Assembly (NCBI RefSeq): GCF_018129985.1
Contig: NZ_JAFCKT010000002.1
Span: forward strand, 496,001-560,000
Length of the DNA stretch: 64,000 nucleotides
Direction of reading: 5' to 3'
From: Bradyrhizobium sp. SZCCT0148
GTDB lineage: Bacteria; Pseudomonadota; Alphaproteobacteria; Rhizobiales; Xanthobacteraceae
Below are positions 25,264 through 34,617 of the stretch, piece after piece. The notes under the pieces are model-generated. The model did not search any database. It saw nothing but the letters and a program-made list of their open reading frames with translations, and was not told where the DNA came from. A program made the position numbers and the translations under genes. Within the stretch, counting starts at the first letter, position 1. Each line of letters begins with the position of its first letter.

Positions 25264-28056
25264 TCACGCCGCCGGTGCAGCAACCGCCTTGTCGCTGGCC
25301 ATCACATGCGTCAGCGCGCTCTTGATTGCGGCCTGCCGGGTCGGTGCGTTGATCTGCGCGCCCAGGAGGTCGGTAACGTAGAACACGTCGCGGGCACGCT
25401 CGCCGAAGGTCGCGACGTGGGCCGAGGCGATGTTGAGGTTGAGCTTCGAGATCGCGGTGGTCAGCTCGTAGAGCAGGCCGGGCCGGTCGAGGCCGGACAC
25501 CTCGATCACGGTGTAGCGGTCGGACCATTGATTGTTGATGGTGACTTCCGGCTCGATCACGAAGGGGCGAGCCTTGCTGCGCACGGTGCGTCGCGCCACC
25601 ACCTCAGGCAGGCGCAGCTTGCCTTCCAGGACGTCCTCGATCATCTCGCCGATGCGGGTGGCGCGGCGTCCCTCGTCCTCGTCGCGATCGTATTCCCTCG
25701 ATATCGAGATGGTGTCGAGCGCGCGGCCGTCGGTTGTGGTGTAGATCTGGGCGTCGACGATGTTGGCGCCGGCCGAGGCGCAGGCGCCGGCGATGATCGA
25801 CAGCAGCCAGGGATGGTCGGCCGCGAAGATCGTCAGCTCGGTGACGCCGCGCACCTCGTCGAACCCGACATTGATCGCGAGCTTGTGGCCGGCCTGTTCG
25901 CTGGAGCGGACGAAGCGGGCGTGGCGGATCTTTCGCGGTAGTTCGACCTTGAGCCAGTAGGCCGGATAGTGCCGGCCGATATAGGCGTCGAGCTCCTCCG
26001 CCGGCCATTCGGCGAAGGCGTTGCGGAATTCGGCGTAGGCGGCTGTGAGGCGCTTGCCGCGGTCGACTTCCGAGAAGCCGCCGGTCAGCACCGGCTCGGT
26101 CTCGTAGTACAGCGAGCGCAGGAGCTGCGCCTTCCAGCCGTTCCACACGCCTGGGCCGACGCCGCGGATGTCGGCGGTGGTCAGGATCGTCAGCAGCTTC
26201 ATCTGCTCGACCGACTGCACCACGGCGGCGAAATTCTCGATGGTCTTGCGGTCGGACAGGTCGCGCGACTGTGCGACCGTGGACATCGTCAGATGCTCCT
26301 CGATCAGCCAGGCGATGAGTTCGGTGTCGGCGGCGCTGAAGCCGAGCCGCGGGCAGAGCCGCCGCGCCACCTTGGCGCCGGCGATCGAATGATCCTCGGG
26401 CCGGCCCTTGGCGATGTCGTGCAGCAGCGTCGTGATGTAGATCACCGCGCGATGCTCGGGGCGAATCTTGCGCATCAGGTCGCTGGCGAGCGCGAATTCG
26501 TCGTGGCCGCCGCGCTCGATGTCCTGCAGGAAGCCGACGCAGCGGATCAGATGCTCGTCGACCGTATAGTGATGATACATGTTGAACTGCATCATCGAGA
26601 CGATCTTGCCGAAGGCGCGGATGAAGTGGCCGAGCACGCCGGTCTCGTTCATCCGCCGCAGCACGATCTCGGCGTTGTCGGAGGTCAGGATCTCCATGAA
26701 CAGCCGATTGGCTTCGGGATTCTCGCGCATCTGCGCATTGATCAGGCCGAGCGAGCGCGTCACGTCGCGCATCGCGTCCGGATGGAAGGCGAGGTTGTTC
26801 TTCTGCGCGAGGCGGAAGATGCGGATCAGGTTGACCGGATCGTGCTTGAAAATATCGGGCGCGGCGACGTTGATCCGGTTGTTGTCGACGATGAAGTCGT
26901 CGCTGTCGGGGACGCGTCGCTTCACCTGGGTCGGACGCAGCCGCGCCATCATCCGGCTCAGCACCGGGGCGGGCTTGGCCTGTTGGTCCTCGAGCTTGGC
27001 GCAGAGGATGGCGGTGAGGTTGCCGACTTCCTTGGCGACCAGGAAGTAGTGCTTCATGAAGCGCTCGACGTCCTGCATGCCGGGATGCGAGGTGTATCCG
27101 AGCCGCACCGCGATCTCGCGCTGGAGATCGAAGGAGAGGCGCTCCTCAGGCCGCCCGGAGTAGAAATGCAGGTTGCAGCGCACCGACCAGAGGAAATCGG
27201 CACAGCGGCGGAAGGTGCGGTATTCCTGTGCGTCGAACACGCCGCGCGCGACCAGTTCGTCGGTGTCGCGCACGCGGTAGACGTATTTGGCGATCCAGAA
27301 CAGCGTGTGCAGGTCGCGGAGCGCCCCCTTGCCGTCCTTGACGTTGGGCTCGACCAGGTAGCGCGACTGGCCGCCGCGGCGATGCCGCTCCTCGCGCTCG
27401 GCAAGCTTTGCGGTGACGAATTCGGACGCGGTGCCCTGCACCACTTCCTTGTCGAAGCGCTCGACCAGCTCGTCATAGAGCGGCTTGTCGCCGGTGAGGA
27501 AGCGCGTCTCCAGGATCGCGGTGCGGATGGTCATGTCGCCGCGCGCCTGGCGGATCGACTCGTCGACCGAGCGCGTGGCGTGGCCGACCTTCAACCCCAT
27601 GTCCCAGAGGCAATAGAGGATCGCCTCGGCGACCTGCTCGCCCCAGGCGGTCTGCTTGTAGGGCAGGATGAACAACAGGTCGATGTCCGATTCGGGCGCC
27701 ATCAGACCGCGGCCGTAGCCGCCGGTCGCGACCACCGCCATGCGCTCGGCGCCGCTTGGGATCGGCGAGCGATAGAGATGGCGGGTCGCCGCCGAATACA
27801 GGATGCGGATGATCTCGTCCTGGACGTGACACAACCGCTCGGCACAGTGACGGCCGTGGCGGTCCTTCAGCAGGATTTCCTGCGCCACGCCGCGTGCCGC
27901 GATCAGCTCGGCCTTAAGCAATTGCGCCATGGCCGTGCGGAACGCGTCTTCGCGTCCCTGGTGCTTTTCGGCGAGCGCATCGACCGCAGCGGTGATCCGC
28001 GCAGTGTCGAAACGATCGTCCCCCTCGGCCTTGTGCTCAGTCGCGATGCTGTCCAT
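25264..28056 (-). CDS. glnD: [Protein-PII] uridylyltransferase
   Basis: 930 residues, full length. The N-terminal nucleotidyltransferase has GGYGRGLMAPESDIDLLF (the G-x-G...DxD motif) near residue 111. A GlnD uridylyltransferase linker is followed by an HD domain (LLHDIAKGRPEDHS) near residue 515 and two C-terminal ACT domains (TIFAADHPWLLSIIAG and EVSGLDRPGLLYELT) that sense glutamine. It uridylylates and deuridylylates PII proteins to control nitrogen assimilation. The start ATG at 28056 is followed by a typical short acidic leader. A perfect 8-bp hairpin sits 18 bases upstream. Confidence 0.97.
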   Translation of the reverse strand: MDSIATEHKAEGDDRFDTARITAAVDALAEKHQGREDAFRTAMAQLLKAELIAARGVAQEILLKDRHGRHCAERLCHVQDEIIRILYSAATRHLYRSPIPSGAERMAVVATGGYGRGLMAPESDIDLLFILPYKQTAWGEQVAEAILYCLWDMGLKVGHATRSVDESIRQARGDMTIRTAILETRFLTGDKPLYDELVERFDKEVVQGTASEFVTAKLAEREERHRRGGQSRYLVEPNVKDGKGALRDLHTLFWIAKYVYRVRDTDELVARGVFDAQEYRTFRRCADFLWSVRCNLHFYSGRPEERLSFDLQREIAVRLGYTSHPGMQDVERFMKHYFLVAKEVGNLTAILCAKLEDQQAKPAPVLSRMMARLRPTQVKRRVPDSDDFIVDNNRINVAAPDIFKHDPVNLIRIFRLAQKNNLAFHPDAMRDVTRSLGLINAQMRENPEANRLFMEILTSDNAEIVLRRMNETGVLGHFIRAFGKIVSMMQFNMYHHYTVDEHLIRCVGFLQDIERGGHDEFALASDLMRKIRPEHRAVIYITTLLHDIAKGRPEDHSIAGAKVARRLCPRLGFSAADTELIAWLIEEHLTMSTVAQSRDLSDRKTIENFAAVVQSVEQMKLLTILTTADIRGVGPGVWNGWKAQLLRSLYYETEPVLTGGFSEVDRGKRLTAAYAEFRNAFAEWPAEELDAYIGRHYPAYWLKVELPRKIRHARFVRSSEQAGHKLAINVGFDEVRGVTELTIFAADHPWLLSIIAGACASAGANIVDAQIYTTTDGRALDTISISREYDRDEDEGRRATRIGEMIEDVLEGKLRLPEVVARRTVRSKARPFVIEPEVTINNQWSDRYTVIEVSGLDRPGLLYELTTAISKLNLNIASAHVATFGERARDVFYVTDLLGAQINAPTRQAAIKSALTHVMASDKAVAAPAA

Positions 28057-28074
28057 GTCTCATCGGATATAAGA

Positions 28075-28093
28075 GGTGACAGGCGCTGTCACC
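28075..28093. promoter_or_regulatory. Perfect inverted repeat upstream of glnD
   Basis: GGTGACAG-gcg-CTGTCACC, centred about 28 bases upstream of the glnD start codon and some 160 bases before ssuA. It could be an operator or a 5' leader hairpin. No known regulator is assigned. Confidence 0.45.
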
Positions 28094-28244
28094 CGCCATT
28101 CTCTGGCAACAGTCGTTCCATGCTGGAAAGCTGCGGCTTTGGGCAAATCTGTTCTCGGCCGATGCGCCTTCGGGGGACGGATTTTCTCGTTGACCTCTAG
28201 CCATAACTCATTGAAAAACAATGAAGTTTTGGAGAGGGCTGGGC

Positions 28245-29216
28245 ATGACCGGAATCACACGACGCTTTCTGTTGGCGGGAGCGGTTGCGCTTGCCGTCAC
28301 CCCCACGGCCAAGGCGGCCAATCCGCTCAAGGAAATCCGCATCGACTGGGCGACCTACAATCCGGTGTCGATGGTCCTCAAGCAGAAGGGCCTGCTGGAG
28401 AAGGAGTTCGCCAAGGACGGCATCACCGTCACTTGGGTGCAGTCGGCCGGCTCCAACAAGGCGCTTGAATTCCTCAATGCCGGCTCGATCGATTTCGGCT
28501 CGACCGCGGGTTCGGCGGCACTTGTCGCCCGCATCAACGGCAATCCGATCAAGTCGATCTACGTTTACTCGCGCCCTGAGTGGACCGCGCTGGTGGCATC
28601 AAAGGATTCCAGGATCGCCGGCGTGGCCGACCTCAAGGGCAAGCGCGTCGCGGTGACACGCGGCACTGATCCGCACATCTTCCTGGTGCGTGCGCTGCTG
28701 GGGGCGGGCCTTACCGAAAAGGACATCACCCCGGTGCTGCTCCAGCACGCCGACGGCAAGACCGCCCTGATCCGCGGCGACGTCGATGCCTGGGCGGGCC
28801 TCGATCCGATGATGGCGCAAGCCGAGGTCGAGGAGGGCGCAAAGCTGTTCTACCGCAAGGCCGACGCCAACACCTGGGGCATCCTCAATGTGCGCGAGCA
28901 GTTCCTGAAGGACCATCCGGACGCAGTCCGCCGTGTGCTCGCGGTGTATGAGGAAGCGCGAAAGTATTCGCTGGCGAATTACGACGAGCTGAAGAAGACA
29001 CTCATCGCGGTCACAAAACTTCCAGAGGCCGTCGTCGACAAGCAGCTCAAGGAGCGCACCGAGCTCACCCACAGCCGCATCGGCGCGCCCCAGCGCGAGT
29101 CGATTCTGGCCGCGGGGCTCGCTCTCCAGCAAGCCGGTGTCGTCGATGCCAAAGTCGATGTGAAGGCGACGCTGGATGCCCTGATCGACGATCAGGTTCT
29201 GCTGCCGACGAACTAG
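28245..29216 (+). CDS. ssuA: Aliphatic sulfonate-type ABC transporter substrate-binding protein
   Basis: 323 residues. A Sec/Tat-like signal (MTGITRRFLLAGAVALAV...AKA) precedes an SsuA/TauA/NrtA-type NMT1 fold: DWATYNPVSMVLKQKGLLE, AGSIDFGSTAGSAAL, GKRVAVTRGTDPHIFLVRAL. GGAGAGG at good spacing supports the ATG at 28245 over the one at 28221. It should capture sulfonates (or taurine, nitrate or similar anions) in the periplasm. The permease and ATPase follow after a repeat-filled gap. The symbol is by family, and the ligand is not proven. Confidence 0.88.
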   Translation: MTGITRRFLLAGAVALAVTPTAKAANPLKEIRIDWATYNPVSMVLKQKGLLEKEFAKDGITVTWVQSAGSNKALEFLNAGSIDFGSTAGSAALVARINGNPIKSIYVYSRPEWTALVASKDSRIAGVADLKGKRVAVTRGTDPHIFLVRALLGAGLTEKDITPVLLQHADGKTALIRGDVDAWAGLDPMMAQAEVEEGAKLFYRKADANTWGILNVREQFLKDHPDAVRRVLAVYEEARKYSLANYDELKKTLIAVTKLPEAVVDKQLKERTELTHSRIGAPQRESILAAGLALQQAGVVDAKVDVKATLDALIDDQVLLPTN

Positions 29217-29258
29217 TTCAGCGCGGAGGAGGCACGCGCGCGCATCAAACTCCACCGG

Positions 29259-29402
29259 CGTCCCGGGGCACTAAGCGAGCCCGGAACCCATGACCCCAGG
29301 ACGTGATTTGGCGCGAAAGAGGTCACCCCGAGTCCCCGTAACCAAATCCTTCTGTGGGTAGGGGCCACGGATCTGCGTTTCGCTTGTCCGGGGCGACAAC
29401 CG
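29259..29402. repeat. Degenerate palindromic repeat between ssuA and ssuC
   Basis: Begins CGGCGTCCCGGGGCAC and ends GCTTGTCCGGGGCGACAAC, with GGGTTATGG-like inner elements (ACCCATGACC, CCCCGTAACC). It resembles the class A/C repeats and splits a transporter operon. Confidence 0.55.
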
Positions 29403-29447
29403 AGATTGCCGCGCACCCTTGCATTCCCCGAAGAGACGCGCTTGCTA

Positions 29448-30299
29448 ATGGCCATGATCTCCGACGCGCCAGTGCTGCAACAGACCTCGGAACCGGCCGA
29501 AGGCGCCGCTATGCGCTCGCGGTTGTCGCGCTATGCGCGGCCCGTGCTCGGCGTATTGCTGCCGCTGACGCTCGCGCTCGGCTGGGAGATTGCGGTCTGG
29601 TCGGGCTGGTCCAACGGCCGGCTGGTGCCGCCGCCGTCGCGCGTCCTGGCCACCATCGCCGAGCTCGTCCGCTCCGGCGAGCTGGTCCGCCACATCACCG
29701 CCACGCTGTGGCGTGTCGGGCTCGGCTTCGCGTTCGGCGTGATCGCGGGCACGTTGCTGGGGGCCGTCTCGGGCTATTGGTCGCTGGCGCGCCGGCTGCT
29801 CGATCCGACCGTGCAGGCGCTGCGCGCGATCCCTTCGCTCGCCTGGGTGCCGCTGTTCATCCTCTGGCTCGGCATCTTCGAGACCTCGAAGATCGCGTTG
29901 ATCGCGGTCGGCGTGTTCTTCCCGGTCTATCTCGGCGTGATGGGCGCGATTCTCTCCGTCGATCGCAAGATCGTCGAGGTCGGGCGCACCTTCCGCCTGT
30001 CCGGCCCGGCGATGATCCGCCGCATCCTGTTGCCCGCAGTGCTGCCGGCCTATGTTGTCTCGCTGCGCGTCGGGCTCGGTCTCGGCTGGATGTTCGTGGT
30101 CGCAGCCGAATTGATCGGCGCCTCCGAAGGGCTCGGCTATCTCCTGCTCGACGGTCAGCAGCTCGGCAAGCCCGCGCAGATCCTGGCTGCCATCGTGATC
30201 TTCGCCGTGCTCGGCAAGCTCACCGACTGGCTGATCGAGGTGGCCGCCGCGCCGTTCCTGCGCTGGCAGGACGCCTTCGGACGGGCAAGGGGCGCTTGA
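29448..30299 (+). CDS. ssuC: Sulfonate-type ABC transporter permease
   Basis: 283 residues with six membrane segments, a BPD_transp_1 permease. The EAA-loop-like segment is GRTFRLSGPAMIRRILLPAVLPAY, with EASEGLGYLL-type motif (IGASEGLGYLLLDG) after it, as in SsuC/TauC. The chosen ATG at 29448 follows a hydrophilic leader; the frame opens at a TTG at 29406. It is in operon with ssuB, 4 bases apart. Confidence 0.9.
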   Translation: MAMISDAPVLQQTSEPAEGAAMRSRLSRYARPVLGVLLPLTLALGWEIAVWSGWSNGRLVPPPSRVLATIAELVRSGELVRHITATLWRVGLGFAFGVIAGTLLGAVSGYWSLARRLLDPTVQALRAIPSLAWVPLFILWLGIFETSKIALIAVGVFFPVYLGVMGAILSVDRKIVEVGRTFRLSGPAMIRRILLPAVLPAYVVSLRVGLGLGWMFVVAAELIGASEGLGYLLLDGQQLGKPAQILAAIVIFAVLGKLTDWLIEVAAAPFLRWQDAFGRARGA

Positions 30300-30303
30300 A
30301 ACC

Positions 30304-31089
30304 ATGCTGGCGCTCGATCGGGTCAGCAAGACCTATCCCAACGGCGTCGAGGCGCTGGCGCGCTTCTCGGCCGAGATCAGGCAGGGCGAGATCATCGCCA
30401 TCATCGGCGGCTCCGGCTGCGGCAAGTCCACATTGTTGCGCGCCGTCGCCGGCCTCGATCGCGCCAGCTCGGGCTGCGTAACACTCGACGATGAGACGAT
30501 CAGTTCGCCGCACGCCAAGATCGGCATCATCTTCCAGGAGCCGCGGCTGCTCCCCTGGCTCAGCGTCGCCGACAATATCGGTTTTGGACTCGCCGATCTG
30601 CCCGCGACCGAGCGGCGCGAGAAAGTGGCGCGTGCACTCGAACGTGTCGGCCTCGCCGACAAGGCACAGGCTTGGCCGCGCGAGCTCTCCGGCGGGCAGG
30701 CGCAGCGGGTGGCAATCGCACGCGCGCTGGTGCCGCGGCCGGAGGTGCTTTTGCTTGACGAGCCGTTCTCCGCGCTCGACGCCTTCACCCGCAGGGATCT
30801 GCAGGATCATCTGCTCGACCTCTGGGCCGACACCCGGCCGACGCTCATCCTCGTCACCCATGACGTCGACGAGGCCGTGGTGCTGGCCGACCGCGTGCTG
30901 GTGATGCGGCCGCGACCTGGGCGGTTGTTCGACCAGATCGAGATCAATCTCGGCCGGCCACGCGACCGCAATTCGCCGCTGTTCGAGAATTTCAAGCGAA
31001 GTGTGCTGACGTCACTCGACCGTTCGCTCGATCGCAGCGTGCCCGACCGTGACGCAACCCAGGGTCCCGGTCAGGCCATGTGGTGGTGA
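30304..31089 (+). CDS. ssuB: Sulfonate-type ABC transporter ATP-binding protein
   Basis: 261 residues. Walker A GGSGCGKSTLL near residue 36, Q-loop FQEPRLLPWL (the RLLPW motif is typical of SsuB/TauB), signature LSGGQAQRVAIARAL, Walker B VLLLDEPFSALD and the switch His in LVTHDVDEA. The start is 4 bases after the ssuC stop. The C-terminal tail carries a short Arg/Asp repeat (LDRSLDRSVPDRD). Confidence 0.93.
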   Translation: MLALDRVSKTYPNGVEALARFSAEIRQGEIIAIIGGSGCGKSTLLRAVAGLDRASSGCVTLDDETISSPHAKIGIIFQEPRLLPWLSVADNIGFGLADLPATERREKVARALERVGLADKAQAWPRELSGGQAQRVAIARALVPRPEVLLLDEPFSALDAFTRRDLQDHLLDLWADTRPTLILVTHDVDEAVVLADRVLVMRPRPGRLFDQIEINLGRPRDRNSPLFENFKRSVLTSLDRSLDRSVPDRDATQGPGQAMWW

Positions 31090-31142
31090 CAATTTCGCTC
31101 TGACCCGGTACATCGAGGAGCAATTATCCGGGAGAGAACGAA

Positions 31143-31652
31143 ATGGACGCTGCAGAGCTGCGCCAGATGCAGGCTCCGATCAAGGAGCGCTACAAGACCG
31201 ATCCCAAGACCGCGCTGATCACGCTGAAGGCCAAGGGCTCCACCGATGGCGAAGGCATCGCATGCAAGGTCGAGACCGGCCGGGCCATCGCGATGGCGGG
31301 CCTGCATCCGGCCACCGGCGGCTCCGGCCTCGAGCTCTGCTCCGGCGACATGCTGCTGGAGGCGCTGGTCGCCTGCGCCGGCGTCACGCTGAAATCGGTC
31401 GCGACCGCGATCGAGGTGCCGCTCAAGACCGGCAATGTCTACGCCGAGGGCGATCTCGATTTCCGCGGCACGCTCGGCATCGACAAGGAAACCCCGGTTG
31501 GCTTCGCCGAGATCCGCCTGCGCTTCGAGGTTGATACCGACGCGCCTCAGGACAAGCTCGATCTCCTGCTCAAGCTCACCGAGCGCTATTGCGTGGTCTA
31601 TCAGACCATCAAGAACGGCCCGAAGGTGTCGGTTTCGATGCAGCGGATGTGA
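31143..31652 (+). CDS. OsmC-family peroxiredoxin-like protein
   Basis: 169 residues of the OsmC/Ohr superfamily. The two expected redox cysteines are visible: Cys78 in EALVACAGVTLKS and Cys150 in TERYCVVYQT. It should reduce organic hydroperoxides in the cytosol. GGGAGAG 6 bases before the ATG supports the start. It lies 53 bases after ssuB on the same strand, so it may be cotranscribed with the sulfonate transporter genes. Extra cysteines at 41 and 66 are noted. Confidence 0.9.
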   Translation: MDAAELRQMQAPIKERYKTDPKTALITLKAKGSTDGEGIACKVETGRAIAMAGLHPATGGSGLELCSGDMLLEALVACAGVTLKSVATAIEVPLKTGNVYAEGDLDFRGTLGIDKETPVGFAEIRLRFEVDTDAPQDKLDLLLKLTERYCVVYQTIKNGPKVSVSMQRM

Positions 31653-31653
31653 T

Positions 31654-31820
31654 TTCTTACCCTCCCCTGGAGGGGGAGGGTCGATCGCGCGCAGCGCAAG
31701 CGGGGTGGGGCGATCTCTCCACTCGGGCACCGTATTGGTCGAGAGACTGTCACTCACCCCGTCTCATATTTCGCTGTGCTCCATATGAGCCGACCTTCCC
31801 CCTCCAGGGGCGGGTAAGAA
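31654..31820. repeat. Long intergenic inverted repeat, class E
   Basis: Outer perfect arms TTCTTACCC (31654-31662) and GGGTAAGAA (31812-31820), with CTCCCCTGGAGGGGGAGGG matched by CCTTCCCCCTCCAGGGG. A related but different copy is at 57939-58083. The whole 167-base unit fills the gap between two genes. Confidence 0.85.
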
Positions 31821-31826
31821 GCCAAG

Positions 31827-32645
31827 ATGTCCCTCGATCTTCACTTTCTCCTCGTCCTCCTCCTGCGCATGGCGATCTCGGCCGCGTTCGTCGTGTCGGC
31901 TTCGATCATCACCGAACGCGCGGGTCCGGTGATCGGCGCGCTCGTCGCGACCTTGCCGATCTCGGCGGGGCCATCCTACGTCTTCCTCGCGCTCGATCAC
32001 GATGCCGCCTTCATTGCGCAGGGCTCGCTGGCGAGCCTGCCGATCAATGCGGCGACGATCTTTATGTGTCTTACCTATGTCGTGCTGGCGCAGCGGCACA
32101 ATCTCGCGGTGAGCTGCGGGAGCGCGGTCGCCGTCTGGATCGTGCTTGCCTCGATCATCCGCCAGTTCGATTGGTCGCTCACCGCGGGGCTCGCCGCCAA
32201 TCTGATCGCCTTCGGCATTTGCATTCCGCTCCTGGCGGGCTATCGCCATGTGAAGATGCCGCTGGTGACGCGCCGCTGGTACGATGTGCCGATGCGCGCT
32301 TCGCTGGTCGCGACGCTCGTTGCCATCGTGGTCTCGACCTCGAGCTGGGTTGGTCCACGCATCAGCGGCATCATCGCGCTGTATCCCGTGGTGTTCTCCA
32401 GCATCATGTTGATCCTGCACCCGCGCATCGGTGGTCCGCCGACCGCCGCCGTGCTCGCCAACTCCGCCTGGGGTCTGCTCGGATTCGGCACGGCAATCGC
32501 CGTCCTGCACGTGGCAGTGGTGTCGTTCGGCTCGGCCGTTGGTTTGTGTCTCGCGCTCGGCACCTGCATTGCCTGGAACTTGACGCTGTGGGGGATCGGC
32601 GCTGCGTCGCGTCGCCGCAGAGCTTCGCGCATGGACGGGCCGTAG
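31827..32645 (+). CDS. Polytopic membrane protein of unknown function
   Basis: 272 residues with about eight hydrophobic segments. A first half (SAAFVVSASIITERAGPVIGAL...ATLPISAGPSYVFLAL) is followed by a second half with a similar GPRISGIIALYPVVFSSIMLIL segment, suggesting an internally repeated membrane fold. No transporter signature or catalytic motif was recognised. The C-terminus is basic (SRRRRASR), consistent with a cytosolic end. It begins 7 bases after a class E repeat. Confidence 0.75.
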   Translation: MSLDLHFLLVLLLRMAISAAFVVSASIITERAGPVIGALVATLPISAGPSYVFLALDHDAAFIAQGSLASLPINAATIFMCLTYVVLAQRHNLAVSCGSAVAVWIVLASIIRQFDWSLTAGLAANLIAFGICIPLLAGYRHVKMPLVTRRWYDVPMRASLVATLVAIVVSTSSWVGPRISGIIALYPVVFSSIMLILHPRIGGPPTAAVLANSAWGLLGFGTAIAVLHVAVVSFGSAVGLCLALGTCIAWNLTLWGIGAASRRRRASRMDGP

Positions 32646-32822
32646 GCGGATTGCGACGGCTCACGTCGGTCCCTGCTGATTATCGATAGGCATATTAGAA
32701 ATTTATTTGAACTTGTGCCTTACGATGAGGCGATTAGTTCCCGTCAAGCGTTCAGCACGTCGCCGCGACCCGTAAAGCTACGGAAGCGCTCAATGAACAA
32801 GCGGATTGATACGGAGACATTC

Positions 32823-34499
32823 ATGTTCAAGCGCAAGTCGAATTCGGATGCATTGACGTTGATGGCCGCCAAGGTCGTGAGTGCCAATCTGATGGTTGCG
32901 GATAACGACCTCAACATCGTCTACATGAACAGCGCCGTCACGGATCTGCTTCGCACTGCCGAGGCCGATCTCAAGAAGGAACTTCCGCACTTCAACGTGA
33001 ATACGCTGATCGGGACCAACATCGACGTGTTCCACAAGAACCCTCAGCATCAGCGCCAGATGCTGGCGAGCCTCAGCGCGGTGCATCGTGCGATGATTCA
33101 GATCGGCGAACGGAAGTTCGATCTGGTTGCAACGCCCGTGAAGAACGAAGACGGCAGCCGGGCGGGAGTCGTGGTGGAATGGTCCGATGCCTCGGTCCGC
33201 CTGCAGAACCTCGACTTCGGAGCGCAAGTCGCCGCAGCGAACCGCTCGCAGGCGGTCATCGAGTTCAAGCTGGACGGTACGATCCTCAGCGCCAACGAGA
33301 ACTTTCTGCATGCGCTCGACTACACGCTGAACGAGATCAAGGGCAAACACCACAGCATGTTCGTTGCGCCTGCCGAGCGAGACAGCGCTGCCTATCGCGA
33401 GTTCTGGGCCGCGCTCAACCGCGGTGAATACCAGGCGGCCGAGTACAAGCGCATCGGCAAGGGCGGCAAGGAAGTCTGGATCCAGGCGTCGTACAATCCC
33501 GTCTTCGACGAGAAGGGCAAGCCCTCCAAGGTCGTCAAGTTCGCAACCGACGTCACCGCGCAGAAGCTGAAGAACGCCGATCTCGCCGGTCAGATCGCGG
33601 CGATCGACAAGGCCCAGGCCGTGATCGAGTTCAACATGGACGGCACGATCATCACCGCCAATGCCAATTTCCTCGGTGCGCTCGGCTATTCGCTGGCTGA
33701 GATCAAGGGCAAGCACCACAGCATGTTCGTCGAGCCGAGCGAGCGCGACGGCGCCGCCTATCGCGAGTTCTGGGCCGCGCTGAACCGCGGTGAATACCAG
33801 GCAGCCGAATACAAGCGCATCGGCAAGGGCGGCAAGGAGGTCTACATCCAGGCCTCCTACAATCCGATCCTCGATCTCAACGGCAAGCCGTTCAAGGTCG
33901 TCAAATATGCCACGGACGTCACGAAACAGGTCTTGGTCCGCATGGGCAACGAGCGCGTGCGCGGCATGATGGAATCGGTCGCTGCCGGCTCGGAAGAGCT
34001 GAATGCTTCGGTGCGGGAGATCTCCGAGGCGATGACCAAGTCGCGCGAGACCGCCATGAGCGCGGTGGATCAGGTCGCGTCCGCGGACGCGCAGGCCCAG
34101 CGCCTCACCGAGGCCGCGCAGGCCATGAGCGGTATCGTCGAGCTCATCAACAACATCACCGGGCAGATCAACCTGCTCGCGCTGAACGCGACGATCGAAT
34201 CCGCCCGTGCGGGTGAAGCCGGACGCGGCTTTGCGGTGGTTGCCTCCGAAGTGAAGAGCCTTGCCAACCAGGCCAAGCAGGCGACCGACAAGATCGGACA
34301 GGAGATCGGCAGCCTCAACGGCATCTCCGGCGACGTCGTCAGCGCGCTCGGCTCGATCAAGCAGGCGATCAACAACGTCAGCGAGTACGTGACATCGACC
34401 GCCGCCGCGATCGAGGAGCAGAGCACGGTGACGAACGAGATGTCGACCAGCATGCAGCGCGCCGCCGCGGAAGCCGCCTCGATCGCGGCAAGGGCGTAG
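32823..34499 (+). CDS. Soluble PAS-PAS-PAS methyl-accepting chemotaxis protein
   Basis: 558 residues with no membrane segment. A divergent N-terminal PAS ([19 protein letters not shown]) is followed by two highly similar PAS/PAC units (from about residue 145 and about residue 267, offset 122 residues), both with GKHHSMFV and [20 protein letters not shown] short signalling domain ends the protein: [21 protein letters not shown] hairpin tip. Such cytosolic receptors sense intracellular redox or energy state. GGAG 6 bases before the ATG at 32823 decides that start over 32793. The protein ends soon after the hairpin, so the return coiled-coil arm is short. Confidence 0.93.
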   Translation: MFKRKSNSDALTLMAAKVVSANLMVADNDLNIVYMNSAVTDLLRTAEADLKKELPHFNVNTLIGTNIDVFHKNPQHQRQMLASLSAVHRAMIQIGERKFDLVATPVKNEDGSRAGVVVEWSDASVRLQNLDFGAQVAAANRSQAVIEFKLDGTILSANENFLHALDYTLNEIKGKHHSMFVAPAERDSAAYREFWAALNRGEYQAAEYKRIGKGGKEVWIQASYNPVFDEKGKPSKVVKFATDVTAQKLKNADLAGQIAAIDKAQAVIEFNMDGTIITANANFLGALGYSLAEIKGKHHSMFVEPSERDGAAYREFWAALNRGEYQAAEYKRIGKGGKEVYIQASYNPILDLNGKPFKVVKYATDVTKQVLVRMGNERVRGMMESVAAGSEELNASVREISEAMTKSRETAMSAVDQVASADAQAQRLTEAAQAMSGIVELINNITGQINLLALNATIESARAGEAGRGFAVVASEVKSLANQAKQATDKIGQEIGSLNGISGDVVSALGSIKQAINNVSEYVTSTAAAIEEQSTVTNEMSTSMQRAAAEAASIAARA

Positions 34500-34519
34500 C
34501 GAGCGTTTAGGTTTTGTAG

Positions 34520-34555
34520 GGCCGGCAAAGGCGCGCTTCGCGCGCCGTGCCGGCC
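34520..34555. terminator. Bidirectional hairpin between MCP and mutS
   Basis: GCCGGCA / TGCCGGC outer arms and GGCGCGC-ttc-GCGCGCC inner arms form a long stem between convergent genes. Confidence 0.8.
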
Positions 34556-34617
34556 ATTTCTGCAAGCTCTTGTCTGGTATGCGCGGGAACGCTGCGCTGC
34601 CCGCTCTACGGAACCTC

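Noticed and set aside
25969..28200. 743-residue plus-strand open frame
   Set aside because: Exact antisense of glnD; high-GC shadow ORF.
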